Shown: one piece after another, positions 17,901-26,477 of the stretch
Position numbering within the stretch: the stretch's first letter is position 1
Layout of the letters: every line of letters starts with the position of its first letter
Assembly (NCBI RefSeq): GCF_029846175.1
Contig: NZ_JARWAC010000034.1
Coordinates: 1 to 61,929, forward strand
DNA: 61,929 bases
Direction: 5' to 3'
Origin: Sphaerisporangium sp. TRM90804
Lineage (GTDB): Bacteria > Actinomycetota > Actinomycetes > Streptosporangiales > Streptosporangiaceae
Position numbers and translations under genes: made by a program
The notes under the pieces: generated by a model
Seen by the model: only the letters and a program-made list of their open reading frames with translations
What the model was told of the DNA's origin: nothing
The model's database searches: none

Positions 17901-18013
17901 CCGAGGGCGAAGTCCTCCTCGGCGTTGGCGTCCTCGCGGAAGCGCGCGGGCGAGGCCGCCCAGGCGGCGAGAACGGTCGCGCGCATGCGTTCGGTGCCAA
18001 AGATGTCAGTCAC
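14963..18013 (-). CDS. Hsp90/sacsin-type ATP-binding protein
   Basis: Protein of 1016 residues. The N-terminus has a Bergerat (GHKL) ATPase fold: ELAQNAADA (Glu47, Asn51, Asp54), and the ATP-lid loop GRFGVGF (residues 107-113). Actinobacterial proteins with this sacsin-like N-terminus are usually annotated as Hsp90-like or sacsin ATPase-domain proteins. The remaining 750 residues are rich in Leu/Asp/Pro and have no recognisable domain. It lies 137 bp after the DUF3027 gene on the same strand. Chaperone activity is inferred from the ATPase fold only. Confidence 0.82.
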   Translation of the reverse strand: MTDIFGTERMRATVLAAWAASPARFREDANAEEDFALGGYRDRLIVELAQNAADAALRAGVPGRLRLSLENGVLSAANTGAPLDATGVEGLATLRVSGKRGEAGAIGRFGVGFAAVVSVCDEPLIASRATGAVRWSRAETVALVEAEPALAPELKGRSGHVPLLRLPFEAGPADVPGGFDTVVRLPLRDTSVEQAVRRMLDETGPALPLAMPALSSIEIEVDGKVRTVSADGWRVVEESGRFTDAQVAELFADRPTEERARPHWLVRWAVPAEHGRLPGDVAPVVHAPTPSDEPLDLPALLIATFPLATDRRHVAAGPLTDFLVERAAEAYLRLLGELPKTTRLLDLVPGLMGKGELDAAVRRAILRRLPGAPLLPALSPPADPDCRRDAEPGAGQAGGYVVAGREASAVAGSAEFLDLIADIVPGLLPAGWASRHPALTTLGVNRVEPADLVDMLSGEAVEHRSPAWWRSLYEVIPADDREALGAIAVPLADGRLVRGPRGTLVLTDGSSLDPSLLGPLGLRVVHPEAAHPVLLRLGAAEATPRSVLEDPLTRATVAESLDSADPEPVAQAVLALVDAAGLTPGEAPWLGALALRGSDGELYPAGELLLGDGSLAKLIDQEVPFGVAAPDLVERYGSRVLEAAGVLDGFAVVNDTDVLLDPEECDHDLDAEDEWLETVLDTLPEAEVPPVAREFAAVRDLEYVADWPSALALLSRPPLRAALQPLRALVAGEVAEAPSYTAWWLSRHPVLDGRRPTSLRVPGGDPLLYGLYGDAPAGMDAAALAMIGVRTTLADLLAAHGGPDELLDLLADPTLEVDRPQLRSLWMALAGVEPSRVAPPTAVRAILDGEIVVADAEDGHPVGGNGGPVREGLVAAGGPVVVEAPDLLALVASRPLVLAPFDLAEALSELLDLPVAGEAVTGEVTSSGARRPVPAQVRSLLPSAPAAYVEHDRLLVDGVPVSWRFFEGAVHATGVEGLARGLAWASGQWGDRLAVAALLRDPDAVPLLLAEADLDT

Positions 18014-18150
18014 CCGTCAGTCCCAGAGGTGGAGGAGGTGGCCCGGCTGCCCGCGGCCGGGGATGTCGATGCCGGCCTAGGCCCGCCCGGCCGGAAGAGC
18101 GCCCCGGCGGACGGACCCGGCACGGGAGGCACGGCCGCTGGGCCCAGAGG

Positions 18151-18978
18151 TCAGGAGTGGCCGAGCGGTTCGGACTCGTCGTCCTCGACGGAGCCGGGCT
18201 CGGAGGCGCCGTCGGAGACGGTCTCCTCCATGAGGTCGTAGCCGAGGTCGTCGAGGATCGGCACGGCCGCCTCGGCGCCGGGGACCGGCACCACGGCGGC
18301 CTCGGAGTGCGCGCCGCAGCCGTGGTCGGCGGCCACGACCTTGCCGTCGTCAGGGGCGTACTCGTTGGCGCAGACCCCGAAGCCCAGGCGCAGCGAGCCG
18401 GCCAGCGGCCAGAAGAACCCACAGGTGGAGCACTGCGCGGGCGCGGCGTGCGCGAGCGGGGTGTGCGGCCCGGAGTCGCCCGCGTGCCAGCGGTCGACGG
18501 CGCGGTCGCGCCCGATGGCCGACAGGACCCGCGCCCGGCCGAGGCCGTACTCGAAGATCATCTGGGTGTCGGCGTCGTCGTCGTCGGTCTGGGTGAACCC
18601 CGGGGCCAGACGGTCGTCGTCGTCGGAGGTGGGCAGCAGGTCGCCGACGCCGAGATCACCCGGGCGCAGCCGCTCGCTCCACGGCACCCACGCCGGAGGC
18701 ATCAGCGCGCCCTTGCCGGGCAGCATGACGGTCTCGCTGACGGTGACGTTGCGCGCGCGGGAGGCGCGGGTCAGCGTGATCGCCCAGCGCCACCCCCGGT
18801 AGGCGCGGTCGAGGCACGCGAAGTAGTGGGTGAGGACGCGCTCACCCTCGCTCTCGTAACCGAGATGCTCCCCCACCTCGCCGGGGCGGGCGATCTCCTC
18901 GGCCGCGGCACGGGCGAGCTCCACCGCGGCGGCGCTGGCTTGGTCGACGGCAAAGGTGCGGGAACGAGTGCGACTCAC
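18151..18978 (-). CDS. DUF3027 protein
   Basis: Protein of 275 residues matching the conserved actinobacterial DUF3027 family. Cys residues are grouped in QCSTCGFFWPL, GVCANEYAPDDG and GCGAH, suggesting a metal site. The C-terminus is acidic. It stands upstream of the Hsp90/sacsin ATPase gene in the same direction, and the neighbouring genes in this window include a cold-shock protein. Function unknown. Confidence 0.85.
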   Translation of the reverse strand: MSRTRSRTFAVDQASAAAVELARAAAEEIARPGEVGEHLGYESEGERVLTHYFACLDRAYRGWRWAITLTRASRARNVTVSETVMLPGKGALMPPAWVPWSERLRPGDLGVGDLLPTSDDDDRLAPGFTQTDDDDADTQMIFEYGLGRARVLSAIGRDRAVDRWHAGDSGPHTPLAHAAPAQCSTCGFFWPLAGSLRLGFGVCANEYAPDDGKVVAADHGCGAHSEAAVVPVPGAEAAVPILDDLGYDLMEETVSDGASEPGSVEDDESEPLGHS

Positions 18979-19334
18979 ACGTCAATTCTCACCCATGCAG
19001 GGAGCGGACATCACGCTTATGGGTCGGGTAAGACTGTAAACCAAAGCGCGGGTCTGGAAGTGGAAGATCAACAACAAAGAATCCGGTCTCGGCCGGGTGG
19101 GGCGGCGGGGGCCGCCGCGAACGGGAGAGCGGGTCGGTGCCGTGGTGGGGGTTGGCGGCGGGCGAATGCAGGCAAGCTCTTCAGGGAGCGGCGGGAGCCG
19201 CCGCCGCGGGGTGAGCGGCAAGCCGGTTCGCGTCCGGGGAAGGGAGTGAGCGTGGAGGGCCGGATCACCGGAGGGTCGCCGACGGCGGGGCGCGTGTGTC
19301 GCCGGGACGGTGGCGTGCCGTCCGCGCGGGTCTG

Positions 19335-20951
19335 ATGGCCGGAGCCTGGGAGCGAACCAGGTCGGGGCTGTCGCGCGCGGGAAGCGCCGCCGCGGGCGCC
19401 GGGCGCCGCACTGCACGAGCGGGCCGCGCCGCCACCCGGAAGACCGGGAGCGCCGGCCGGGCCGCGGCGACGGGAGCGGCGCGCGCCGGGCGCGGCGTCG
19501 GCAGGGCCACCCGCCGGCTCACCCACGCCCAGGGCGCCGACCGCACGGGGCTCGGGCGCCTCATCGAGCTGACCGCCGTCCACGGTGCCGGCGACACCCT
19601 CATCACGGTCGCGCTGGCCGGCACCCTGCTGTTCGGGCTGCCGGTCGACCAGGCCCGCGGCCAGGTGGCCCTGTACCTGCTGATCACGATGCTGCCCTTC
19701 GCCGTGGTGGCGCCGTTCGTGGGCCCGGTCCTCGACCGGTTCCGGTCGGGCCGCCGCTACGTCATGGCCGGGACGCTGTTCGCGCGCGGCCTGCTCTGCT
19801 GGGCCATGGCCGCCGCGATCGGCCCGTCGGACGCGGTCACGCTCTTCCCGGCCGCGCTCGCCGTGCTGGTGCTGTCCAAGGCCTACAGCGTCTCGCGGGC
19901 GGCGACCATGCCCAGCGTGCTGCCCGCCGACATCAGCCTGGTGACGGCGAACGCCAGGGTCGCGCTGTTCTCCCTGGTCGCGGCGGGGGTCGCCGCGCCG
20001 GTCGCCGTGGGCCTGACGAGCTGGCTCGGCGCCGACTGGGTGCTGCGCGGCACCATGGTCGTCTTCCTCGCGGCCGGCGTGGGCACCATGCGGCTGCCGC
20101 GCCACGTCGACGCCCCCGACATCGAGCTCGACGACGGCGCGCTCACCGGCGAGCGGAGCCTGGACGGCTCTGGCCATACCCCCTCGGCCGCAACGGGGTC
20201 CGGCGCGGGCGGCGTCCGCGAGGCGGGCGGCCGGGCACGGCGGTGGCGCACGCTGCTGAGCCTGGGCCCGGTGGTCACCGAGGCCATGTGGGCCAACGCC
20301 GCGGTCCGCGTGCTCTCGGGGTTCCTGCTGTTCTTCCTGCTCTTCCTCGTCCAGGAGGGTCACCTGCGCGGCGGCGGCCTGTCCAAGGAGCTGACGATCG
20401 CCGTCCTGGCGGGCGGCGCCGGGGCGGGCGGCCTGCTCGGCGCGGTGGTCGCGTCGTGGATCCGCGGCCGTTCCCCGCAGCTCATCGTGCTCTTCGCCGT
20501 GGGGCTGGCGACGGCCGCCGCCGCCGTGGGCGCGGTCTTCTTCGGGCTCTGGGCGGCCGTCGTGGTGGCGGCGGTGGCCGGGTTCACCCAGGAGGTCGGC
20601 AAGCTGGCGCTGGACGCGATCGTCCAGCGCGAGATCGGCGAGGAGGTGCGCTCGTCGACGTTCGGCGTGGTGGAGGCCCTGCTGCAGATCGCCTGGGTCG
20701 GCGGCGGGCTGGCCGGCCTGCTGCTCTCGCTGCTGTCGGGCCGCACCGCCGGGCCGATCGGGCTGGCGGTGGTCACGGCGGGCCTGCTGGCCGCGCTCGC
20801 CTGGCTGGTCACCTCCCGGCGGCGCCGCCTGCGCGCCGCGAAGGCGCGGGTGCGGGCCGAGCACGGCGAGCCGCACCCCGCGCCGAGCGAGCCCGACGGC
20901 TATCCGCAGCCCGCGCAGACGACCAAGCCGCTGACCAACCCGCACGGCTGA
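19335..20951 (+). CDS. MFS transporter with basic N-terminal extension
   Basis: Membrane protein of 538 residues. An N-terminal stretch of about 75 residues is very rich in Arg, Ala and Gly. About 12 helices follow, with signatures FVGPVLDRFRSGRRYV and VTEAMWANAAVRVLSGF. The substrate is unknown. The 356-bp gap before it (18979-19334) holds no gene I can support; AT-richer bases lie near 19005-19075. The ATG at 19335 is chosen because earlier starts would lengthen an already unusual Arg-rich region. Confidence 0.8.
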   Translation: MAGAWERTRSGLSRAGSAAAGAGRRTARAGRAATRKTGSAGRAAATGAARAGRGVGRATRRLTHAQGADRTGLGRLIELTAVHGAGDTLITVALAGTLLFGLPVDQARGQVALYLLITMLPFAVVAPFVGPVLDRFRSGRRYVMAGTLFARGLLCWAMAAAIGPSDAVTLFPAALAVLVLSKAYSVSRAATMPSVLPADISLVTANARVALFSLVAAGVAAPVAVGLTSWLGADWVLRGTMVVFLAAGVGTMRLPRHVDAPDIELDDGALTGERSLDGSGHTPSAATGSGAGGVREAGGRARRWRTLLSLGPVVTEAMWANAAVRVLSGFLLFFLLFLVQEGHLRGGGLSKELTIAVLAGGAGAGGLLGAVVASWIRGRSPQLIVLFAVGLATAAAAVGAVFFGLWAAVVVAAVAGFTQEVGKLALDAIVQREIGEEVRSSTFGVVEALLQIAWVGGGLAGLLLSLLSGRTAGPIGLAVVTAGLLAALAWLVTSRRRRLRAAKARVRAEHGEPHPAPSEPDGYPQPAQTTKPLTNPHG

Positions 20952-21040
20952 CCGCCGCCCCTCGCCGGCGCGGGGGCGGTGGTGCGGTGGCCATGGGGAC
21001 GCCGGGCCGGCGCGGCGCGCGGGAGCGCCGGCCGTCCGGG

Positions 21041-21439
21041 TCAGGCGTCGATGTCGTCGGCGACGGCGCGCAGCACGGTCGCGATCTTCTTCGCGTGCGA
21101 CGGGTCGGGGTGCTTGCCGCGCTGGTAGGAATCGGACACATCGTCGAGCAGTTTGATCAGGTCCTCAACGATCACGACGAGTTCGTCCGGCTTCTTGCGC
21201 TTGCCCTTCGGCTTGGCGGCCTTGGCCAGCACCGGCGGCTGTTCGAGCACGCGGACCGAAAGCGCCTGTTGGCCACGGCGGCCCTCGGCTACACCGAACT
21301 CGACCTTCTGACCCGGCTTGAGCGCTTCAACGCCCTTGGGGAGCGCTGACGAATGGACGAATACCTCGCCGCCGTCGTCGCGGGTGAGGAAACCGAAGCC
21401 CTTGTCAGCGTCGTACCACTTGACCTTGCCAGTAGGCAC
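21041..21439 (-). CDS. Cold-shock domain protein with C-terminal extension
   Basis: Protein of 132 residues. The cold-shock domain (about residues 1-66) carries RNP1-like KGFGFLTRDD and RNP2-like EVFVHSSAL. A basic KPKGKRKKP linker then leads to a helical C-terminal part of about 50 residues. The longer form is a known actinobacterial variant of CspA/CspB, an RNA chaperone. The GTG start is the only one in frame that keeps VPTGKVKWYD at the N-terminus. Confidence 0.9.
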   Translation of the reverse strand: MPTGKVKWYDADKGFGFLTRDDGGEVFVHSSALPKGVEALKPGQKVEFGVAEGRRGQQALSVRVLEQPPVLAKAAKPKGKRKKPDELVVIVEDLIKLLDDVSDSYQRGKHPDPSHAKKIATVLRAVADDIDA

Positions 21440-21504
21440 AGGGGTGACCTCGTTCAGACTGTCATGAATGGTAGATGGAATGTAGGTTATGCCCACCCGG
21501 GGCG

Positions 21505-22137
21505 TCAGATGACCGTCGAAACGCCCCCGATTTCCCGGGCCCGCCACGCCTCGAACCAGGCGGCGAAGCCGGTCAGGTCGGGCAGCACCACGTCGGCTCC
21601 GTGATCTCGCAGAGCCTGCTCGGTGTACGGGCCGGTCGCCACGGCGACGCTCAGCGCGCCGCCCGCCCGGGCCGCCTCGATGTCGGCCACGTGGTCCCCC
21701 ACGTAGACGGCCGCGCCGAAGTCGGCGATGGCCATCCCCTTGCCCGCGCCGAACACCAGGCCGGCCACCTCGTCGACCTCCAGGCCGAGGGCCTCCACGG
21801 TGCTGCGGGCGTCGCGGGTGTTCTTGGCGGTCACCACGATGACCCGGCCGCCGTGCCGCCGCACCTCCGCGACGGCCTCCGCCGCGCCGGCCATCAGCGT
21901 GGTCAGCGGAACCGCGGTGACCGCGTAGAGGGAGCGGTAGAGGTCGGCCGCCGCCGCGATCTCCTCGGGCGGCAGCCAGTAGGTGAGCTCGTGCTCCAGC
22001 GGAGGGCCGAGGCGGCTGATCACGAGGTCGCTGTCGATCACCACGCCCAGCCGCTGGGACAGTTCGTCGAACGCCGCCGCGATCCCCGCGCGTGTGTCCG
22101 CCAATGTCAGGTCGAGGTCGAAACCCACCGAATACAT
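21505..22137 (-). CDS. HAD-superfamily hydrolase (phosphatase-like)
   Basis: Protein of 210 residues with motif I FDLDLTLADT (Asp7, Asp9), motif II VVTAKN, and a Lys and acidic VYVGDHVADIEAA motif IV. This matches phosphoglycolate-phosphatase-like HADs with a small helical cap. Substrate unknown. It lies just upstream of the cold-shock gene in the same direction. Confidence 0.88.
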   Translation of the reverse strand: MYSVGFDLDLTLADTRAGIAAAFDELSQRLGVVIDSDLVISRLGPPLEHELTYWLPPEEIAAAADLYRSLYAVTAVPLTTLMAGAAEAVAEVRRHGGRVIVVTAKNTRDARSTVEALGLEVDEVAGLVFGAGKGMAIADFGAAVYVGDHVADIEAARAGGALSVAVATGPYTEQALRDHGADVVLPDLTGFAAWFEAWRAREIGGVSTVI

Positions 22138-22233
22138 CGTTAAAGCATGCCAAACCTCTGCGAACCGCGCGACAAAGGGGTATTGATAGCCCTCACAGCC
22201 ACATTCAGCCGGATATAGGGGTATTACTCCTGT

Positions 22234-23613
22234 TCAGCGGGTCATCGTCAGCATCGGCCGCCGAGGCGGCGGTGGGGGCGGACGGAGCAGCCGGTAGCCG
22301 AGCCACAGCACGCCGCCCGCCGTACCGATCATGAACATCAGCCCGCTGACGTGCCAGAACGAGGCCACGAACGCCTGGAACCCCTCCCCCGGCTCCTCCG
22401 AGGACCGAAGGGCGCCCAGCACCACGCCCCCGGCCGAATAGGCCACCACGGGCGCCGTGGCCCCGGCCACGCGGTCTCTGAAGGCCCAGGCCTCCCCCGC
22501 GAGCACCGTGACCGCCCCGGCCGCCCACACGAGCACCGGCACCGGGAAGATCGCGAGATACGGCAACGGCAGCGGAATGAGCAGCGCCGCCAGCACCAGC
22601 AGGGCCATGCCGGCCACCTCGCGGCGGTCGTCGCGCAGGATCGTCGCGGCGTCGCGCCCGTCGGCGGACACCGGGTCGCGCAGGTGCGCGCCCATCGGCA
22701 CACGCGTGCCGGACGACGGGACGGACGTCCCACTCGGCCTGCGGGCCGGCCGAGAGAGCGGCGGCCGGCCGGAGCCTGCCTCGCGCACCACGGAGGGACC
22801 GGCGCCGGGACGCGCGCCCCCGGCGGCGGCCTTGAGGCCCTCGGGGCCCAGGGGGCGGACGCCCTCCACCAGGACGGTCTCCTCGGCCACGACAGGCCGG
22901 CCGTCGCCGACCACGGCCGTGGGGGCGTCGTCCACCACGGCCGGCAGGACCTCCGTCGCGGAGTCCCCGAAGTCGTCCGCGCCGGGTGCCGGGGTCTTGG
23001 GCGTCTCCGGAACCCACGGCCGTCGACGGTCGGCCCCCGGCGGCGGGAGGGAGCGGCCCCGCGAGGAGCCGGGGACCACGCGACCGCCCCCGGCGAACGG
23101 GGCCGGCCGGCCCGCGGACCGGCCCGGGCGCCCGCCCGAGAACGGGCTCGGACGGCCGCCGCCGGAGGACGGGAGCCGCCCGCCGCCCGGCGAGGGGACG
23201 GGGCGGCCACCCGCGGACGGCGCCGCGCGGGCAGCCGAGCCCGCCGCGGGACGCCCGCCCGCCGACGGCTGCACGCGCCCGCCGGAGGGAAGACGGCGCC
23301 CGGTCGAGGGCGGGGGAAGGCGGCTCTCGGAGGCGGGCCGGCCGGCGGCGTCACGGCGGACGGACTGCTGGTCGGCGGCGTCGAGCCGCTGGAGCTCGCG
23401 CTGGAGCAGCGCCGCCGGGTCGCCGAACCGGGCGAGCACCTTGCGCACCGTGCCGAGGTCTTCGGCGCCGCGGCGCTCCTCCTCGATGCGCGAGCGCAGG
23501 CGCCGGACGAAGTCGAGCCGCTCCTCGGTGCGCAGCACGCCGTGGGCGAGGTCGGCGACCTTGCTGACATACTCCAGGACGAGCTGGTCGGCGCGCTCGA
23601 TCACCCTCGCCAT
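22234..23613 (-). CDS. Linker-rich membrane protein with N-terminal helical domain
   Basis: Protein of 459 residues. The N-terminal about 75 residues are helical with a charged pattern (RTEERLDFVRRLRSRIEEE, ARFGDPAALLQRELQRL), like the HAAS/DUF1700-type domains of actinobacterial membrane proteins. A very Gly/Pro/Ser/Arg-rich linker of about 250 residues follows, with repeated SGGGR and SAGGRP phrases. The C-terminus has about four transmembrane helices. The linker region is low complexity at the DNA level and prone to length change. It is divergent from the helicase pair. Function unknown. Confidence 0.7.
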   Translation of the reverse strand: MARVIERADQLVLEYVSKVADLAHGVLRTEERLDFVRRLRSRIEEERRGAEDLGTVRKVLARFGDPAALLQRELQRLDAADQQSVRRDAAGRPASESRLPPPSTGRRLPSGGRVQPSAGGRPAAGSAARAAPSAGGRPVPSPGGGRLPSSGGGRPSPFSGGRPGRSAGRPAPFAGGGRVVPGSSRGRSLPPPGADRRRPWVPETPKTPAPGADDFGDSATEVLPAVVDDAPTAVVGDGRPVVAEETVLVEGVRPLGPEGLKAAAGGARPGAGPSVVREAGSGRPPLSRPARRPSGTSVPSSGTRVPMGAHLRDPVSADGRDAATILRDDRREVAGMALLVLAALLIPLPLPYLAIFPVPVLVWAAGAVTVLAGEAWAFRDRVAGATAPVVAYSAGGVVLGALRSSEEPGEGFQAFVASFWHVSGLMFMIGTAGGVLWLGYRLLRPPPPPPRRPMLTMTR

Positions 23614-23818
23614 ACTGCCCCAGGCCCGCCGACGCCCGTGCCGTTTCCCCGAAATGACCGCCCGGCGCCGAGGACGGACGACCCCCGCCCGGGAGACCGC
23701 GGCACCGCGTGATCGAACCGATTGGCGTGCTATGGCCCATGGGCTCCTACGATGGAGGGACGTTCCCGCGCTGGGAGCGGGCGTACAGCACGAGGGTGGA
23801 CAGGGGGTTCGGCCGACC

Positions 23819-26338
23819 GTGACGAACGCCGAGTTCACCGAATGGCTCCGCGACCTGTCCGACACCGGGCTGCGCGCGCTCGTCGCCGCGCGCCCCGAGC
23901 TGATCACCCCGGTCCCCGCCCACATCGAAGGGCTGGCGATCCGCGCGGCCAGCCCGTCGGTCACGGGCCGCGCGCTCGACCGGCTCAACCGCTTCACGCT
24001 GGCGGTGGTGGAGACCCTCGTCGTCATGACGGCCGAGGACGGCCCCGGGCTGCCCTACGACGAGCTCCACCGCGCCCTCGCCCGGTCCGTCCCCTCCCAG
24101 GACGCCTCCCCGCCGCGGCCCGCCGAGGCGAGCGCCCCGCGCCCGTCGCGCAAGGCACCCTCGCGAGACGTCGCCGCGGGTCTCGGCACCCCGCTGCGCG
24201 AAGCCGTCGACCACCTGCGCGCGGCCGCCCTGATCTACGGCCCCGACGACGCCCTGCGGCCCGCGCCGGGCGTGCGCGAGGTCTCCGAGCACCCGGCCGG
24301 GCTCGGCCCTCCGGCCGCCGAGGTGTTCCGGCACCACCCCCCCGAGCGCCTGGAAGAGCTGGCCGAGGCCGTCCACCGCGGCCAGACCGCCCGCGGCGGC
24401 TCGGTGGTCGACCGGCTCGCGGGCCTGCTCGCCGAGGGCGGCATCGTCGAGCGCCTGCTGCGCGACGTCGGCCCCCAGGCCCGGGCCGCCCTGGAGGAGC
24501 TGGCGTGGGGGCCGCCCACCGGCCGCGTGCCCAACGCCCGCCGCCAGGTCACCCTGGAGACCGCCCAGTCGCCGATCGAGCAGCTCCTCGCCCGCGGCCT
24601 GCTGGCCGCCAACAGCGACGACAGCGTGGTGCTGCCGCGCGAGGTCGGGCTGGTGCTGCGCGGGGGCCGCGTCCATCGCGACCTGTGCCCCACCCCGCCG
24701 CCGCTGACCGGCACCGCGCGCGACGCCGAGCTGGCCGGGCGCACGGCCGCGAGCCAGGCGTTCGCGTTCACCCGCACGGTGGAGGAGCTGTGCGAGCGCT
24801 GGAGCGTCGACCCGCCCGGCACGCTGCGGGCCGGCGGGCTGTCCGTGCGCGACCTCAAGCGCACCGCCCAGATCCTCGACCTGCCCGAGTGGACGGCCGC
24901 CCTGGTGGTGGAGGTCGCGCACGCGGCGGGGCTCGTCGCCGCGACCTCCCCGGCCGACGGCGAGTGGGTCCCCACGACGGCGTACGACGGCTGGCGCGTG
25001 AAGGCCACCGAAGACCGCTGGGAGGCGCTGGCCGGCGCCTGGCTCGCGGGCGACCGGGTTCCCGGCCTGGTGGGCGAGCGGGACGACCGCGACCGCCTGC
25101 TCAACGTCCTGCATCCCGAGCTGCGCCGCCCCGCGGCGGCGGAGGTGCGGCTGCGCACGCTGGCGGTGCTGGCCTCGGCCGGCCCCGGCCTCGCGCCGTC
25201 GAGCCAGTCGGTGCGAGAACGGCTGGCCTTCGAGCAGCCCCGCCGCCGGGGCGCCTACCGCGACCAGCTCGTGGAGTTCACCCTGCGCGAGGCCGAGCAG
25301 ATCGGCGTCATCGGCCTCGGCGCCATGCCGGCGTTCGGCCGCAGGCTGCTGCCCGCCTCCGCGCGCCAGGCGCCCGCCCCGGCCAAGCCCGCCGGTAAGG
25401 GAGCGGCGCGCAAGAGCGCGGCCGGCACCGCCGCCGAGCTGCTGGCGCCGCTGCTGCCCGAACCGCTCGACCACCTGCTGCTGCAGGCCGACCTCACGGC
25501 CGTCGCGCCCGGGCCGCTCGTCAGCGAGCTGGGCCGCTGGCTGGCCCTGGTCGCCGACATCGAGTCCAAGGGCGTCGCCACCGTCTACCGGTTCGGCGAG
25601 CAGTCGGTCCGGCGCGCGCTGGACGCCGGCTTCAGCGCCGAGGACGTGCTGGCCATGCTCGAGAAGCACTCCACGACGCCGGTCCCGCAGCCGCTGCGCT
25701 ACCTGGTGACCGACGTCGCCCGCCGGCACGGCCGCGTCCGGGTCGGCACGGCCGGCGCCTACGTCCGCTGCGACGACCCCGGCGTCCTGGACGAGGTGAT
25801 GGCCGACAAACGCGCGGTGCCGCTGCGCCTGCGCCGGCTCGCCCCCACCGTGGTGGCCTCGCGCAGCTCCCGTGTGGTGGTGGTCGACTCGCTGCGCGCG
25901 CTCGGCTACGCCCCGGTCGCCGAGTCGTCCGAGGGCGACGTGGTGGTGAGCAGGGCGGACGCCAGGCGCACGGAGCGGCCGCCGTCGGCCCGGTCGTTCC
26001 AGGTGCACTCCGGCCCGGACACCGACGTGGTGGCGGCGGCCGTGCGCGCGCTGCGGGCCGGCGACGCCGCCCACCAGGAGCGCAGGCAGCCGGTGGCGGC
26101 CCCTGACGGGCAGGTGCCGCGCTCGCCGTCGACGGGCACGATCACCGTGCTGCAGGAGGCCATCCGCCAGGGGGCGCGCGTCTGGATCGGCTACCTCGAC
26201 TCCCAGGGCCACGCCACCAGCCGCATCCTGGAGCCCGCCCGCATGGAGGGCGGCTACCTCACCGCCTACGACGAGACACGGGCGGCCATCCACCGCTTCG
26301 CGCTGCACCGCATCACCGGCGTGGCCGACGTCGGCTAG
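23819..26338 (+). CDS. Helicase-associated protein (Helicase_C_3 family), XPB partner
   Basis: Protein of 839 residues. It begins VTNAEFTEWLRDLSDTGLR, as in the actinobacterial helicase-associated (Helicase_C_3) family, the relative of Mycobacterium Rv0862c. The middle is helical and Ala/Glu/Arg-rich. The C-terminal domain carries ARVWIGYLDSQGHATSRILEP, a WYL-like fold. It stands 139 bp before the XPB helicase gene, the conserved pair in actinobacteria, so the products probably act together in DNA repair or transcription. GTG start assigned from the conserved N-terminus. Confidence 0.85.
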   Translation: MTNAEFTEWLRDLSDTGLRALVAARPELITPVPAHIEGLAIRAASPSVTGRALDRLNRFTLAVVETLVVMTAEDGPGLPYDELHRALARSVPSQDASPPRPAEASAPRPSRKAPSRDVAAGLGTPLREAVDHLRAAALIYGPDDALRPAPGVREVSEHPAGLGPPAAEVFRHHPPERLEELAEAVHRGQTARGGSVVDRLAGLLAEGGIVERLLRDVGPQARAALEELAWGPPTGRVPNARRQVTLETAQSPIEQLLARGLLAANSDDSVVLPREVGLVLRGGRVHRDLCPTPPPLTGTARDAELAGRTAASQAFAFTRTVEELCERWSVDPPGTLRAGGLSVRDLKRTAQILDLPEWTAALVVEVAHAAGLVAATSPADGEWVPTTAYDGWRVKATEDRWEALAGAWLAGDRVPGLVGERDDRDRLLNVLHPELRRPAAAEVRLRTLAVLASAGPGLAPSSQSVRERLAFEQPRRRGAYRDQLVEFTLREAEQIGVIGLGAMPAFGRRLLPASARQAPAPAKPAGKGAARKSAAGTAAELLAPLLPEPLDHLLLQADLTAVAPGPLVSELGRWLALVADIESKGVATVYRFGEQSVRRALDAGFSAEDVLAMLEKHSTTPVPQPLRYLVTDVARRHGRVRVGTAGAYVRCDDPGVLDEVMADKRAVPLRLRRLAPTVVASRSSRVVVVDSLRALGYAPVAESSEGDVVVSRADARRTERPPSARSFQVHSGPDTDVVAAAVRALRAGDAAHQERRQPVAAPDGQVPRSPSTGTITVLQEAIRQGARVWIGYLDSQGHATSRILEPARMEGGYLTAYDETRAAIHRFALHRITGVADVG

Positions 26339-26477
26339 CCGCACCACCCGCGGGCCCGGCGCGCGGGGCTCGTCAAGCGACGGGAAAGCGGGACTGATCC
26401 GGGCTCCCGCCTTGTTGGATAGGCGGACGGACCACCGGGCGGTGGCCGTGCGCGACCCCGATCGGAAGAGGAACACC

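Noticed and set aside
14855..18241. Very long open frame on the plus strand opposite the Hsp90/sacsin gene
   Set aside because: It is Arg/Gln/Gly-rich with no domain and mirrors the high third-position GC of the real gene; the minus-strand reading has a clear GHKL motif.
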